Origin: Streptococcaceae bacterium AM104-57
Lineage (GTDB): Bacteria; Bacillota; Bacilli; Lactobacillales; Streptococcaceae
Reading direction: 5' to 3'
NCBI GenBank assembly: GCA_027659245.1
Contig: JAQDPW010000010.1
Location: 1-64,000 of the forward strand
Length of the DNA: 64,000 bases
Numbering within the stretch: the first letter of the stretch is position 1; each line of letters starts with the position of its first letter. Below the pieces are notes generated by a model. That model was given only the letters and a program-made list of their open reading frames with translations, was not told where the DNA came from and did no database searches. The position numbers and the translations under genes were made by a program. Positions 1-9,466 of the stretch are shown piece by piece.

Positions 1-581
1 AACTAGTTGTTACGACAACAGATACAGCAGGTAATACCAGCAAACCAACAGTTGTTGTAATTCCAGGTAGAGTCTCTCCAAAAGCACCAGTAGTGAATCC
101 AGTTAAACCAGGTGATACAAGTGTAAGCGGAAAAGCTGAACCAGGTAGCACTGTAACAGTCACTCAGCCAAACGGAAAAGATATCAAGACCCCAGTTGAC
201 AAAGATGGCAACTGGAAAGTCCCAGTAACACCGTTGAAACCAGGTGATAAACTAGTTGTTACGACAACCGACCCAGCCGGCAACATCAGCAAACCAACAG
301 TTGTTGTAGTTCCAGGTACAACTTCAGGAACCGGTACTGGTACGACAGATATAGTGACTTCAGACCGTGTAGCAGGTAAACCAATTTCTCCAATGAATCT
401 AGCAACTAACACAGTGAGAAGTACTGGTGAAAGTACCGGTCCAAATGCTTATAGCAATATTGGAAAATACTTACCAAACACAGGCCAAGAGACAGAACTA
501 TCTCTCCTAAGTGTTGCGACTCTTGCAGGATTAGGAGCAGCAAACTTACTAGTTCTGAAACGTAAAAAAGATCAAGATTAA
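1..581 (+). CDS. LPXTG-anchored surface protein with Ig-like repeats, 3' end only
   Basis: The reading frame is open from the left edge of the window, so this is the C-terminal part of a longer protein; the GTG near base 93 is internal. Two copies of a repeat are visible, about bases 3-62 and 251-318, with the pattern GD-LVVTTTD-AGN-SKPTVVVVP, typical of bacterial Ig-like modules of adhesins. A linker rich in T, G and S follows. The sorting signal LPNTG is at 471-485, then a hydrophobic stretch and the charged tail KRKKDQD, so sortase A should link the protein to peptidoglycan. The N-terminal ligand-binding part is outside the window and the ligand cannot be named. Confidence 0.9.
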   Translation, partial: LVVTTTDTAGNTSKPTVVVIPGRVSPKAPVVNPVKPGDTSVSGKAEPGSTVTVTQPNGKDIKTPVDKDGNWKVPVTPLKPGDKLVVTTTDPAGNISKPTVVVVPGTTSGTGTGTTDIVTSDRVAGKPISPMNLATNTVRSTGESTGPNAYSNIGKYLPNTGQETELSLLSVATLAGLGAANLLVLKRKKDQD

Positions 582-763
582 AAGAAGATTGATCTTTCTA
601 AGAATGGTGACAAAACTCGCTAATATTTTTAGAACTGTAGTAAGAAGTTGTCTCCCAATCAAGCGATGATTATTCTTGCTATGGACAAAGGAGAAAATCA
701 TGCCTCTACTCTTCTCCTTGAAGACTGCGAGAATTTCCTAATGCATCTCGCTAGATACAAAAA

Positions 764-799
764 ATGGGTCTTTCCTAGTGTGGAAAGGCTCATTTTTTT
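764..799 (+). terminator. Rho-independent terminator after the surface-protein gene
   Basis: The arms ATGGGTCTTTCC and GGAAAGGCTCAT pair around a TAGTGT loop and are followed by seven T. It lies about 180 bases after the stop codon. No gene is visible between the two. Confidence 0.7.
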
Positions 800-836
800 G
801 GCTCTTTGTCAACTGTAGTGGGCTGAAGAAAAGCTA

Positions 837-940
837 ATACTCTTCGAAAATCAAATTCAAACCGCGTCAACGTCGCCTTGCCGTACTCAATTACAGCCTG
901 CGGCTAGTTTCCTAGTTTGCTTTTTGATTTTCATTGAGTA
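837..940 (+). repeat. BOX element, A-C type without boxB
   Basis: It begins ATACTCTTCGAAAATC, contains CGTCAACGTCGCCTTGCCG (the boxA core), passes directly to the boxC core CCTGCGGCTAG and ends TTTTCATTGAGTA. A TA lies on each side (835-836 and 941-942). The second copy at 46679-46782 has the same length and differs at a few bases. BOX is a known intergenic repeat of S. pneumoniae and relatives. The ends resemble those of the IS630-family element at 8324-9415. Confidence 0.85.
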
Positions 941-1039
941 TAAGATCAAGATAGGAAATGAAATAGTCAGGGATACTGCTAGAAATCCGAAAGCGAAGTT
1001 GCTTAGCTAAGTCATAGTAAGGTCTAAACATATCCATAG

Positions 1040-1146
1040 CATAGTAAATTGAATCAGCAATAGTACAAAATAACTTCTAAAAAATCGCTAGAAATTGACT
1101 TACCCTCTCTAGTCAATCTATTCAGATTTTATTTCATTTCACTATA
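1040..1146. repeat. Degenerate RUP-like element
   Basis: It is 107 bases with ends CATAGTAAATTGAA and TTTCATTTCACTATA, related to the elements at 20795-20897 and 20949-21055. The shared interior includes a CTAGAAATT block and a CTCTCTAGTC stretch. The arms are eroded, so this looks like an old copy. It sits next to an IS30 transposase remnant. RUP is the pneumococcal 107-base repeat; the assignment rests on length, TA context and similarity among the copies. Confidence 0.55.
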
Positions 1147-1157
1147 ATGATTTTCAC

Positions 1158-1481
1158 TTGACATCGGACGGCTCTATCGTAGCGAAGACAGTGATTTCGG
1201 ATGACAGCTTGTGTTCTTCTCTCAAGAACAGTGATGATATTGAACTTATTAAAATTTTGCGCAATGAAACTCATCTTCATCTCCCGATTGAAACAGTCAC
1301 CCTGACTGTTTCAACATCCCGGGATATAATCTCAGGTAGACGAGAAAAATTATGCTTAAAACAACCTCAAATTCTTCCCATCACAGCCGATAATGGAACG
1401 GAATTCAACCGCTTGTCTGATGTGTTTTCTAAGGAGCATATCTATTATGCACACCTTGGGAAAGGGGAAAGCTATCTATGA
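1158..1481 (+). pseudogene. IS30-family transposase remnant
   Basis: The frame encodes about 107 residues containing PITADNGTEFNRLSDVF followed by HIYYAH. This resembles the catalytic DNGTEF region of IS30-family DDE transposases. The N-terminal DNA-binding part and the usual proline/tryptophan-rich C-terminal motif are missing or out of frame, and there is no good ribosome binding site. Further decayed IS sequence may reach to about 1540. It is a relic and not expected to be functional. Confidence 0.6.
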
Positions 1482-1964
1482 TGATAATGCTATTGTGAGA
1501 AAATTGAGTATTCATGGATTATCGAATGATTTGTACTAATCAAGTCAACTGTCTTGACCGTTGATTGAATCGGATTCTTTCAGGGAGATACACAAGGAAA
1601 AAAGTTGAGACATACGATAGAAATGACGTTGGGATTTAACGCCTAGTTTAGCCTGTAAATAAAGCAAAACTAATGGAGAATAATCTGAAACCTTAGACAA
1701 GCTGATCTTATTACGATGTTTGAAAGATTCGGGATAAGAACGAAAGTTCTATAACAAATCCTAAAATTACGGATTTTAAAAATATTTTTTAAAAATATCA
1801 GGCTAAAAATTGCTAAAACCCGAATATTTTGTTACTATTATATAAAAATGTAAGAAAATGAAAAGAGGTGAAGATAAATCAGAAAATTAAAATGATTTTC
1901 CCGGGACGCATCAGAGAATTGTTTTCAGATTTTCAAAATAATTTTTAAAAATATAGTAATTTAC
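1482..1964. other. Gene-free scar upstream of the glycogen operon
   Basis: No coding frame, tRNA or clear repeat is visible. The first 60 bases may be decayed IS30 sequence. From about 1760 the DNA becomes very AT-rich with A and T tracts, as is usual upstream of a promoter. Confidence 0.5.
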
Positions 1965-2015
1965 TTGAAACTTCTCTTAAAAGGTAGTATAATAAAAAAT
2001 AAGAAAACGCTTTCA
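1965..2015 (+). promoter_or_regulatory. glg operon promoter with a CcpA cre site
   Basis: A TTGAAA -35 (1965-1970) and a TATAAT -10 (1988-1993) are spaced by 17 bases. AGAAAACGCTTTCA at 2002-2015 matches the cre consensus at 13 of 14 positions and lies just after the -10, where bound CcpA would block transcription. The ribosome binding site AAGGGGG precedes the glgB ATG at 2033. This suggests that glycogen synthesis is under carbon catabolite control. Confidence 0.8.
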
Positions 2016-2032
2016 ATAAAAAGGGGGATTAA

Positions 2033-3961
2033 ATGGATAAATTAGAAGCTTTAAGAACTTTTACCAGTGGCGAAAATTTCCATCTTCAACACTATTTAGG
2101 AGCGCATCGTGAAGAAAAAGACGGTGAGTATGGCTATACATTCCGTGTCTGGGCGCCAAATGCGCAAGCTGTCCATCTAGTTGGTGATTTTACTAACTGG
2201 GTTGAAAATCAAATCCCCATGGTACGTAATGAATCTGGAGTTTGGGAAGTTTTTACAACTTTAGCTCAAGAGGGGCATATTTATAAATATCATATTACTC
2301 GTGCTAATGGACATCAACTCATGAAAATTGATCCCTTGGCAGTTCGTTTTGAAGCTCGTCCAGGTACAGGGGCAGTTTTAACAGAAATTCCTGAGAAAAA
2401 ATGGAAGGACGGTCTCTGGTTAGCTCGCAGAAAACGTTGGGGATTTTTCGAGAGACCAGTTAACATTTACGAAGCACACGCTGGTTCGTGGAAACGAAAT
2501 CCAGATGGAACTCCATATAGTTTTGCTCAATTAAAAGAAGAGTTGATTCCTTACTTAGTTGAAATGAACTATACTCATATCGAGTTTATGCCTTTGATGT
2601 CTCATCCTCTTGGATTGAGTTGGGGATATCAACTCATGGGTTATTTCGCCTTGGAGCATTCTTACGGTAGACCAGAAGAGTTTCAAGACTTCGTTGAGGA
2701 GTGTCACCTGAACAATATCGGTGTAATCGTTGACTGGGTTCCAGGTCACTTTACAATCAATGATGATGCCTTAGCCTACTATGATGGAACTCCGACTTTT
2801 GAATATCAAGACCATAACAAAGCTCATAACTATGGTTGGGGGGCATTAAACTTCGACTTAGGGAAAAACGAAGTACAATCTTTCCTAATTTCTAGCATTA
2901 AATTCTGGATTGATTTCTATCATTTAGATGGGATTCGTGTAGATGCAGTAAGTAATATTCTCTATCTAGATTATGATAATGCTCCATGGACACCAAATAA
3001 AGATGGAGGCAATCTCAACTATGAAGGCTATTATTTCCTTCAGCGTTTAAATACTGTTATTAAGCTAGCTCATCCGGATGTGATGATGATTGCAGAGGAG
3101 TCTTCTTCAGGTACCAAGATTACCGGTATGAAGGAAATGGGTGGACTTGGATTTGACTACAAGTGGAACATGGGTTGGATGAATGACATCCTACGTTTCT
3201 ACGAAGAAGATCCAATTTACCGCAAGTATGACTTTAACCTTGTGACTTTCAGCTTCATGTACGTCTTTAATGAAAATTATCTTCTACCATTCTCACATGA
3301 TGAGGTTGTACATGGTAAGAAGAGTATGATGCATAAGATGTGGGGTGATCGTTACAATCAGTTCGCTGGTTTGAGAAACCTCTACACCTATCAAATTTGT
3401 CACCCTGGTAAGAAATTACTCTTTATGGGTAGTGAGTTTGGTCAATTCCTAGAGTGGAAATCCGAAGAGCAATTAGAGTGGTCAAACCTAGAAGATCCGA
3501 TGAATGCCAAGATGAAATACTTTACATCACAGTTGAATCAGCTTTATAAAGACCACCGTTGTCTTTGGGAAATTGATACAAGCTATGACGGTATTGAAAT
3601 TATTGATGCAGATAACAGAGATCAGAGTGTTCTTTCCTTTATCCGAAAAGGCAAGAAAGGCGAGATGCTAGTCTGTGTCTTCAATATGGCACCGGTTGAA
3701 CGTCCTGATTTCACAATTGGACTGCCAGTTGCAGGTATTTATGAAGAAATTTGGAATACAGAGTTAGAACAATGGGGTGGTGTGTGGAAAGAGCATAACC
3801 AAACTGTTCAAACTCAAGAAGGATTGTGGAAGGATTATGAGCAGACTTTGACCTTTACCTTGCCAGCTATGGGAGCAAGTATTTGGAAAATCAAACGTCG
3901 CATAAAACCTACTAAGAAAGTTGCTAATAAAACTCAAAAAGGAGTAGAAAATGAAGAATGA
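2033..3961 (+). CDS. glgB: 1,4-alpha-glucan branching enzyme
   Basis: GlgB cuts alpha-1,4 glucan chains and re-attaches them through alpha-1,6 bonds, creating glycogen branches in the cytoplasm. The 642-residue protein has an N-terminal CBM48/E-set domain (about 20-120, with [17 protein letters not shown]), a GH13 barrel, and a C-terminal beta domain. GH13 catalytic motifs are visible: GIRVDAVSN with Asp near 304, AEESSS with Glu near 355, and SHDEVVH with Asp near 423. The length is normal for the family. It is the first gene of the operon and overlaps glgC by 11 bases, suggesting translational coupling. A lysine-rich tail ends the protein. Confidence 0.97.
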   Translation: MDKLEALRTFTSGENFHLQHYLGAHREEKDGEYGYTFRVWAPNAQAVHLVGDFTNWVENQIPMVRNESGVWEVFTTLAQEGHIYKYHITRANGHQLMKIDPLAVRFEARPGTGAVLTEIPEKKWKDGLWLARRKRWGFFERPVNIYEAHAGSWKRNPDGTPYSFAQLKEELIPYLVEMNYTHIEFMPLMSHPLGLSWGYQLMGYFALEHSYGRPEEFQDFVEECHLNNIGVIVDWVPGHFTINDDALAYYDGTPTFEYQDHNKAHNYGWGALNFDLGKNEVQSFLISSIKFWIDFYHLDGIRVDAVSNILYLDYDNAPWTPNKDGGNLNYEGYYFLQRLNTVIKLAHPDVMMIAEESSSGTKITGMKEMGGLGFDYKWNMGWMNDILRFYEEDPIYRKYDFNLVTFSFMYVFNENYLLPFSHDEVVHGKKSMMHKMWGDRYNQFAGLRNLYTYQICHPGKKLLFMGSEFGQFLEWKSEEQLEWSNLEDPMNAKMKYFTSQLNQLYKDHRCLWEIDTSYDGIEIIDADNRDQSVLSFIRKGKKGEMLVCVFNMAPVERPDFTIGLPVAGIYEEIWNTELEQWGGVWKEHNQTVQTQEGLWKDYEQTLTFTLPAMGASIWKIKRRIKPTKKVANKTQKGVENEE

Positions 3962-5093
3962 AATGCTAGCTTTAATCCTTGCCGGTGGGCAAGGAACTCG
4001 TCTCGGTAAACTCACTCAAAGCATTGCTAAACCTGCCGTGCAATTTGGTGGGCGCTATCGTATCATTGACTTCGCTCTTTCAAACTGTGCCAACTCTGGT
4101 ATCCATAATGTTGGGGTTATCACACAGTATCAACCACTAGCTCTCAATAGCCACATTGGTAATGGTTCTAGTTGGGGTCTAGATGGTATTGACACCGGAG
4201 TTTCTATCCTTCAACCCTACTCTGCAAGTGAGGGGAACCGTTGGTTTGAAGGCACAAGTCATGCCATTTACCAAAACATCGACTATATCGACAGCATCAA
4301 TCCTGAGTATGTTTTGATTCTTTCGGGTGATCATATCTACAAGATGGACTACGATGATATGCTCCAATCACACAAGGATAACAATGCCAGCTTGACAGTT
4401 GCTGTCTTGGATGTACCATTAAAAGAAGCTAGCCGTTTTGGTATCATGAATACAGATGCTAATAATCGTATTGTCGAATTTGAAGAAAAACCAGCTCAAC
4501 CAAAATCAACTAAGGCCTCAATGGGTATTTATATCTTTGATTGGAAACGACTTCGCAATATGCTAGTTGCGGCTGAAAAGGCTAATATTGATATGTCAGA
4601 TTTTGGTAAAAACGTTATTCCAAACTATCTTGAAACTGGTGAAAGTGTCTATGCTTATGAATTCAATGGATACTGGAAGGACGTTGGTACTATCGAATCA
4701 CTCTGGGAAGCAAATATGGAATACATCTCTCCAGAAAATGCTCTAGATAGCCGTAACCGTCAATGGAAAATTTATTCTCGTAACCTTATCGCTCCACCAA
4801 ACTTCCTTGGAGAATTCGCTGAAGTGGAAGACTCTCTTGTAGTGGATGGCTGTTACGTAAATGGTACAGTGAAACACTCTATTCTTTCTACAACTGCTCA
4901 AGTTCGTAAGGGAGCAGAAGTTGTTGATTCTGTCATCATGAGTGGAGCAGTTATCGGTAGAGGTGCTAAAATTACACGTGCAATCATCGGTGAAGGTGCA
5001 ATTATTGCCGATGGTGTTGAAATTGATGGTACAGAAGAAGTACAAGTAGTTGGATATAACGAAGTAGTGGGGGTAGCAACAGATGAAGATTGA
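3951..5093 (+). CDS. glgC: Glucose-1-phosphate adenylyltransferase, catalytic subunit
   Basis: GlgC makes ADP-glucose and pyrophosphate from glucose-1-phosphate and ATP, the committed step of bacterial glycogen synthesis. The 380-residue protein starts with the nucleotidyltransferase signature [15 protein letters not shown], followed by [15 protein letters not shown]. It also has [10 protein letters not shown] and FEEKP in the catalytic domain, and a left-handed beta-helix of hexapeptide repeats from about residue 290. It overlaps glgB and glgD at its two ends. In Firmicutes GlgC pairs with the non-catalytic GlgD encoded next to it, so a GlgCD heterotetramer is likely. Confidence 0.97.
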   Translation: MKNEMLALILAGGQGTRLGKLTQSIAKPAVQFGGRYRIIDFALSNCANSGIHNVGVITQYQPLALNSHIGNGSSWGLDGIDTGVSILQPYSASEGNRWFEGTSHAIYQNIDYIDSINPEYVLILSGDHIYKMDYDDMLQSHKDNNASLTVAVLDVPLKEASRFGIMNTDANNRIVEFEEKPAQPKSTKASMGIYIFDWKRLRNMLVAAEKANIDMSDFGKNVIPNYLETGESVYAYEFNGYWKDVGTIESLWEANMEYISPENALDSRNRQWKIYSRNLIAPPNFLGEFAEVEDSLVVDGCYVNGTVKHSILSTTAQVRKGAEVVDSVIMSGAVIGRGAKITRAIIGEGAIIADGVEIDGTEEVQVVGYNEVVGVATDED

Positions 5094-6222
5094 TAAATAT
5101 TCAGCGATTTTAGGAAATACCGTTGGTTTCCATGATATGTCAACCTTGACAAGTAACCGTCCAGTGGCAAGTTTGCCATTTGGAGGAAAGTATCGTTTGA
5201 TTGACTTCCCACTTTCAAGTTTAGCAAATGCTGGGGTTCGTAGTATCTTTGGAATCTTCCAACAAGATAACATCAGCTCTGTATTTGACCATATTCGTTC
5301 AGGACGTGAGTGGGGCTTAAATACCCTTCTTAGCCACTACTATCTTGGAATCTACAATACTCGTGTAGAAAGTAGCACTGTTGGTAAAGAGTACTATCAA
5401 CAACTTTTGACTTACCTAAAACGTTCAGGTTCAGACCAAACCGTTTCCTTGAACTGTGATGTTTTAGTGAATATCGATCTCAATCAAGTTTTCCATTTGC
5501 ATAATACAACAAAATCACCGATTACAGTAGTTTATAAGAAATTACCTAAGAAAGATATTTCAGAAGTAAATGCAATCCTTGATATTGATGAAACTGACCA
5601 TGTGCTTTCTCATAAACTCTTTGATAAAAAATCAGACCAAGAATACTACAACATGTCGACAGATATCTTTGTAGTAGACACTCAATGGTTGATTAAACGT
5701 TTAGAAGAAGAAGCTCAAAAAGAATATCCAGAAAAATTACGTTATGTTCTTCGTGATTTGGCAGCAAAAGAAGGTGCTTTTGCATATGAATATACAGGTT
5801 ACCTAGCAAATATTCATTCAGTAGAAACCTACTACCAAGCGAATCTAGATATGCTGAATCAGCAAAAATTCTACTCTTTGTTTTCACCAAATCAAAAAAT
5901 TCATACTAAAGTTAAAAACGAAGAACCTACCTACTACGCATCTGGTTCAAAAGTGAACACATCTCAATTTGCTTCTGGTAGTATCATTGAAGGTCAAGTG
6001 GATAAATCTATTATTTCGCGTAATGTTCGAATCAATAAAGATAGCTTGGTTAAAGATAGTCTCGTATTCCCTCGTGTAGTGATTGGAAAAGGTGCTCAAG
6101 TTGAGTATGCAATTCTTGATAAGGGTGTTGAAGTAGCAGAAGGCGTTGTGATTCGTGGTACAGCAGAACATCCAGTTGTGATCAAGAAGGGTGAAAAAGT
6201 AACAGAGGATATTCTTTCATGA
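5083..6222 (+). CDS. glgD: Glucose-1-phosphate adenylyltransferase, GlgD regulatory subunit
   Basis: This 379-residue GlgC paralogue lacks the GGxGTRL nucleotide loop: the N-terminus reads [20 protein letters not shown] instead, which marks the GlgD subunit. It keeps [15 protein letters not shown] and a C-terminal beta-helix. Family knowledge says GlgD has little activity alone but increases GlgC activity and changes its regulation. It overlaps glgC by 11 bases and glgA by 4, so the four proteins are probably made in balanced amounts. Confidence 0.95.
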   Translation: MKIDKYSAILGNTVGFHDMSTLTSNRPVASLPFGGKYRLIDFPLSSLANAGVRSIFGIFQQDNISSVFDHIRSGREWGLNTLLSHYYLGIYNTRVESSTVGKEYYQQLLTYLKRSGSDQTVSLNCDVLVNIDLNQVFHLHNTTKSPITVVYKKLPKKDISEVNAILDIDETDHVLSHKLFDKKSDQEYYNMSTDIFVVDTQWLIKRLEEEAQKEYPEKLRYVLRDLAAKEGAFAYEYTGYLANIHSVETYYQANLDMLNQQKFYSLFSPNQKIHTKVKNEEPTYYASGSKVNTSQFASGSIIEGQVDKSIISRNVRINKDSLVKDSLVFPRVVIGKGAQVEYAILDKGVEVAEGVVIRGTAEHPVVIKKGEKVTEDILS

Positions 6223-7652
6223 AAATTTTATTTGTAGCAGCAGAGGGCGCTCCCTTTTCAAAAACAGGTGGATTGGGAGACGTTATCGGAGCACTTCCTA
6301 AATCATTAGTAAAAGCTGGGCATGAAGTTGCTGTTATCCTGCCATACTATGACATGGTAGAAGCTAAGTTTGGTGATCAAATTGAAGATGTTCTTCAATT
6401 CGAAGTCTATGTTGGTTGGCGCAGACAATTTTGTGGAATTAAAAGAACTGTTTTAAACGGTGTGACCTTCTACTTTATTGACAATCAATATTATTTCTTC
6501 CGTGGACATGTTTACGGAGATTTCGATGATGGTGAACGTTTTGCCTTCTTCCAACTTGCTGCCCTTGAAGCTATGGAACGTATTGGATTCATCCCTGATG
6601 TTCTTCATGCTCATGACTACCATACAGCGATGATTCCTTTCTTGTTGAAGGAAAAATACAGATGGATTCAAGCATATCAAGGTATTAAGACAGTTTTAAC
6701 CATTCATAATTTAGAGTTTCAAGGTCAATTCTCTGAAAGTATGCTTTGGGACTTGTTTAGAGTTGGTTTCGAACGTTATGCTGATGGAACTGTGAGGTGG
6801 AATGATTGCCTTAACTGGATGAAGGCAGGGATTCTCTATGCAGACCGTGTATCAACTGTGTCGCCAAGCTATGCTTATGAGATTATGACTACAGAGTTTG
6901 GTTGCGGTATTGATCAGATTCTTCGTATGGAATCTGGTAAGGTTTCAGGTATTGTTAATGGTATTGATACAGATTTGTACAACCCAGAGACGGATGCTTT
7001 ACTTGACTATCATTTTAATAAAAATGATCTGTCAGGAAAGGCGCAAAATAAAGCAAAACTTCAAGAAAAAGTTGGTCTTCCTGTACGTCCTGATGTGCCG
7101 TTGATTGGTATTGTATCTCGCTTAACTCGTCAAAAAGGTTTTGATGTGGTAGTTGAAAGCTTGCATCGTATGCTTCAAGAGGATATTCAAATCGTCCTCT
7201 TGGGAACTGGAGATCCAGGATTTGAACAAGCCTTCTCTTGGTTTAGTCAAGTATTCCCAGAAAAACTTTCTGCCAATATTACTTTCGATGTGAAATTAGC
7301 TCAAGAGATTTATGCAGCATGTGATATTTTCCTCATGCCAAGTCGCTTTGAACCGTGTGGACTTTCACAAATGATGGCTATGAGATATGGAACCCTTCCT
7401 TTAGTAAATGAGGTTGGTGGTCTTAGAGATACTGTTCAAGCCTTTAATCCAATTGATGGAACAGGTACAGGCTTTAGCTTTAATAACCTAACTCCATATT
7501 GGCTCAACTGGGCCTTGCAAACAGCTTTGGATGTTTATCACAACCATCCTGATGTTTGGAAGAATATGCAAGTTCAAGCTATGGAATGTGATTTCTCTTG
7601 GGATACAGCCTGCAAGTCATATCTTGATTTGTACCACAGCTTAGCAAATTAA
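6219..7652 (+). CDS. glgA: Glycogen synthase (ADP-glucose)
   Basis: GlgA transfers glucose from ADP-glucose to the non-reducing end of the glucan. The 477-residue GT5 protein begins [20 protein letters not shown], which carries the KTGGL motif that binds ADP-glucose. It also has [18 protein letters not shown] and, near residue 380, [18 protein letters not shown], which includes the catalytic Glu loop. It is the last gene of the operon and is followed by a strong terminator. No glycogen phosphorylase gene follows, so breakdown must be encoded elsewhere. Confidence 0.97.
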   Translation: MKILFVAAEGAPFSKTGGLGDVIGALPKSLVKAGHEVAVILPYYDMVEAKFGDQIEDVLQFEVYVGWRRQFCGIKRTVLNGVTFYFIDNQYYFFRGHVYGDFDDGERFAFFQLAALEAMERIGFIPDVLHAHDYHTAMIPFLLKEKYRWIQAYQGIKTVLTIHNLEFQGQFSESMLWDLFRVGFERYADGTVRWNDCLNWMKAGILYADRVSTVSPSYAYEIMTTEFGCGIDQILRMESGKVSGIVNGIDTDLYNPETDALLDYHFNKNDLSGKAQNKAKLQEKVGLPVRPDVPLIGIVSRLTRQKGFDVVVESLHRMLQEDIQIVLLGTGDPGFEQAFSWFSQVFPEKLSANITFDVKLAQEIYAACDIFLMPSRFEPCGLSQMMAMRYGTLPLVNEVGGLRDTVQAFNPIDGTGTGFSFNNLTPYWLNWALQTALDVYHNHPDVWKNMQVQAMECDFSWDTACKSYLDLYHSLAN

Positions 7653-7660
7653 ATAATTAA

Positions 7661-7689
7661 AATCGTATGATTCTTTCATACGATTTTTT
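7661..7689 (+). terminator. Rho-independent terminator of the glg operon
   Basis: A perfect 10-base stem (AATCGTATGA with TCATACGATT, loop TTCTT) is followed by a T tract, ten bases after the glgA stop codon. Confidence 0.9.
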
Positions 7690-7714
7690 GAGATGATGAA
7701 AGTATGGGGAATAA

Positions 7715-8368
7715 ATGAATAAAGCTAGAGGGCTTTGTGTACTGGATGTGGATGGTACTCTAATCGAAGAGGAAGTCATTGATTTGTTAGGAAAAGAGGC
7801 AGATTGCGAGAAAGAAGTTACTCAGCTAACCATTCAAGCCATGAGGGGAGAACTAGATTTTGAAGAAAGCCTGAGAAAACGTGTTTCTTTATTACAAGGA
7901 CTATCTGTCGATAAATTTGAACATCTTTATACACAAGTTCATTTTAGCAAGAATGCCCAAGAGTTCGTTAAAATTCTTCAAAAACATGATATTGAGGTCG
8001 GTCTAGTTTCGGGTGGATTTACACCTGTTGTTGAAAGATTAGCAACTGAACTTGGTATTAGGCTAATTGCTGCAAATCATCTTGAGGTAAAAGATGGATT
8101 TTTGACAGGAAAACTTGAAGGAGAGATCATTACTAGGGAAGTCAAAGAAGAGACACTGATAAGATGGACCGAAGAACTAGACCTTCCTATTGAGAGGACC
8201 GTAGCTATCGGAGATGGGGCTAATGATTTAGCAATGTTGAAGAGAGCTGGCATTGGAGTTGCCTTCTGTGCCAAGGATTTTCTAAAAAATGAAATCCCGC
8301 ATCATATTGATGAGAGAGATTTAATACTCAATTATTTTCAAAAAGCAACCTTGTCCATTGTCTGCTGA
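7715..8368 (+). CDS. serB: HAD-family phosphatase, SerB-like, with an IS-altered C-terminus
   Basis: This is a HAD-IB phosphatase of the phosphoserine-phosphatase type, which would release serine from phosphoserine; substrate is inferred from family. The nucleophile motif LDVDGTL is near residue 9, motif II is VSGGFTPV near 106, and motif IV is GDGANDLAML near 168. The last 14 codons lie in the inserted IS630-family element. If the element and one TA are removed, codon TTA at 8321 joins ACA at 9418 and the frame ends TKVMELIDFL-stop at 9450. The ancestral protein was therefore about 213 residues and this one is 217. The catalytic core is intact, so activity may survive. It once sat 16 bases ahead of the glycerate kinase gene. 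Confidence 0.85.
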   Translation: MNKARGLCVLDVDGTLIEEEVIDLLGKEADCEKEVTQLTIQAMRGELDFEESLRKRVSLLQGLSVDKFEHLYTQVHFSKNAQEFVKILQKHDIEVGLVSGGFTPVVERLATELGIRLIAANHLEVKDGFLTGKLEGEIITREVKEETLIRWTEELDLPIERTVAIGDGANDLAMLKRAGIGVAFCAKDFLKNEIPHHIDERDLILNYFQKATLSIVC

Positions 8369-9415
8369 CAGTGGACTTTAAAACACTTTTTTCCAGTCCT
8401 TGAATAACTTCTTGAAGCTTATCAATGACGGCTTCCAATGTTTGGAACGCCTTATCTTTAAAACCTCGTTTTCGAATTTCTTTCCAGACTTGTTCAATAG
8501 GGTTCATTTCTGGTGTATAAGGCGGGATAAAAGCCAACTCAATATTACTTGGAATCTCTAAGGTACTTGATTTATGCCATATAGCATTATCCATTACAAG
8601 TAAAATATAATCATCTGGATAAGCTTGAGAGACTTGCCTTAGAAATTCATTGGTCCACTCAGTATTGCATCCTCCAGCAATGAGGAAGAAGGAATCTCCT
8701 GTCTGAGCATCTACTGCCCCATAACAATAGCGATATTCTCGCATATAATGACTAGGAATGCTAGGTCCGATTCCTTGAGGAGCCCAACAAGAACTCATCT
8801 TACTGATTCTCCCGAAACCAGCTTCATCTTGGTACATCAAACGTACTTTGTTATAAGTCCCCTCCTCTTTAAAGCGCTTACTTAATGTCTCGAATGTAGA
8901 TTTTATTTTTAGACGTCTCAATTGTCTGAGCGTCTGCCTTCTTGGGATGTTCAGGTCGAGGAGTGACCGTTCGCCAACCATGGCGTTTCAGGAGATAATA
9001 GAAACCATCACGTGTGGGAAGTGCGACCAATCTCTTTTTGATAGGCTTCAAATAACTGATTAACAGTTACAAATTCCCCAGCCTGAGCACCTTCTATATG
9101 ACGTTTTAGAAATGCTTGTTCTTCTTCGTAAGTCATATATTCTCGATGACGTCCACCACGAGTCTCTTGAAGAAGAACTTCTAAACCAAACTCCTTATAT
9201 TTTTTCAAATTCCTCCAAACAGTTGTTTTATTGCAATCTAGCAGATCCATGATTTCCTTATAACTCTTTCCTTTTGAGCGAAAATAAATAATCTGTAGAC
9301 GTTTGTGATATTTGGCGTACGATGAATCTCTTAGGAGTTTTTCAATTTTTTGTATTTCTTCGTTTGTAAGTTTCATAACTACTATTATAAGATGTTTTTT
9401 GATTTTAGTCTAGTA
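8324..9415 (-). mobile_element. IS630-family insertion sequence
   Basis: The element is about 1,092 bases. Its ends are imperfect inverted repeats: ATACTCAATTATTTTCAAAA on the left and, read inward from the right, TACTAGACTAAAATCAAAA. A TA lies on each side (8322-8323 and 9416-9417), as expected for IS630/Tc1-type insertion. It carries a frameshifted two-part transposase on the minus strand. The empty site rebuilds a clean serB 3' end, which supports the boundaries. The transposase does not match my memory of IS630-Spn1, so I name only the family. Confidence 0.88.
8328..9376 (-). pseudogene. IS630-family transposase, interrupted by two frameshifts
   Basis: The first part (9008-9376, 122 residues) has a helix-turn-helix region with KSYKEIMDLLDCNKTTVWR. 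The last part (8328-8981) has the DDE domain: DEAGFGR, LLVMDNAIWHKS and PPYTPEMNPIEQVWKEIRKR. The linking segment, ALPTRDGFYYLLKRHGW and PRPEHPKKADAQ, lies in the third frame between about 9024 and 8908. Two +1 shifts are therefore needed, one after the EIGR codons and one at an AAAAATAAAA run near 8904-8910. Some IS630 relatives use a programmed shift, so the second could be natural, but two together suggest inactivation. Confidence 0.85.
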
Positions 9416-9466
9416 TAACAAAAGTAATGGAACTGATAGATTTCCTTTGACTAGAAAGAGGAGAGT

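Noticed and set aside
837-941. Repeat first considered as RUP
   Set aside because: It holds the boxA core CGTCAACGTCGCCTTGCCG and the boxC core CCTGCGGCTAG, so it is BOX. The RUP-like elements are the TATAGT...ACTATA ones.
4743-5273. Minus-strand 176-residue frame over glgC/glgD
   Set aside because: It is a shadow of two well-supported genes, with no RBS or domain.
8324-9415. Calling the element IS630-Spn1
   Set aside because: The transposase N-terminus differs from what I remember of IS630-Spn1, so only the family name is given.
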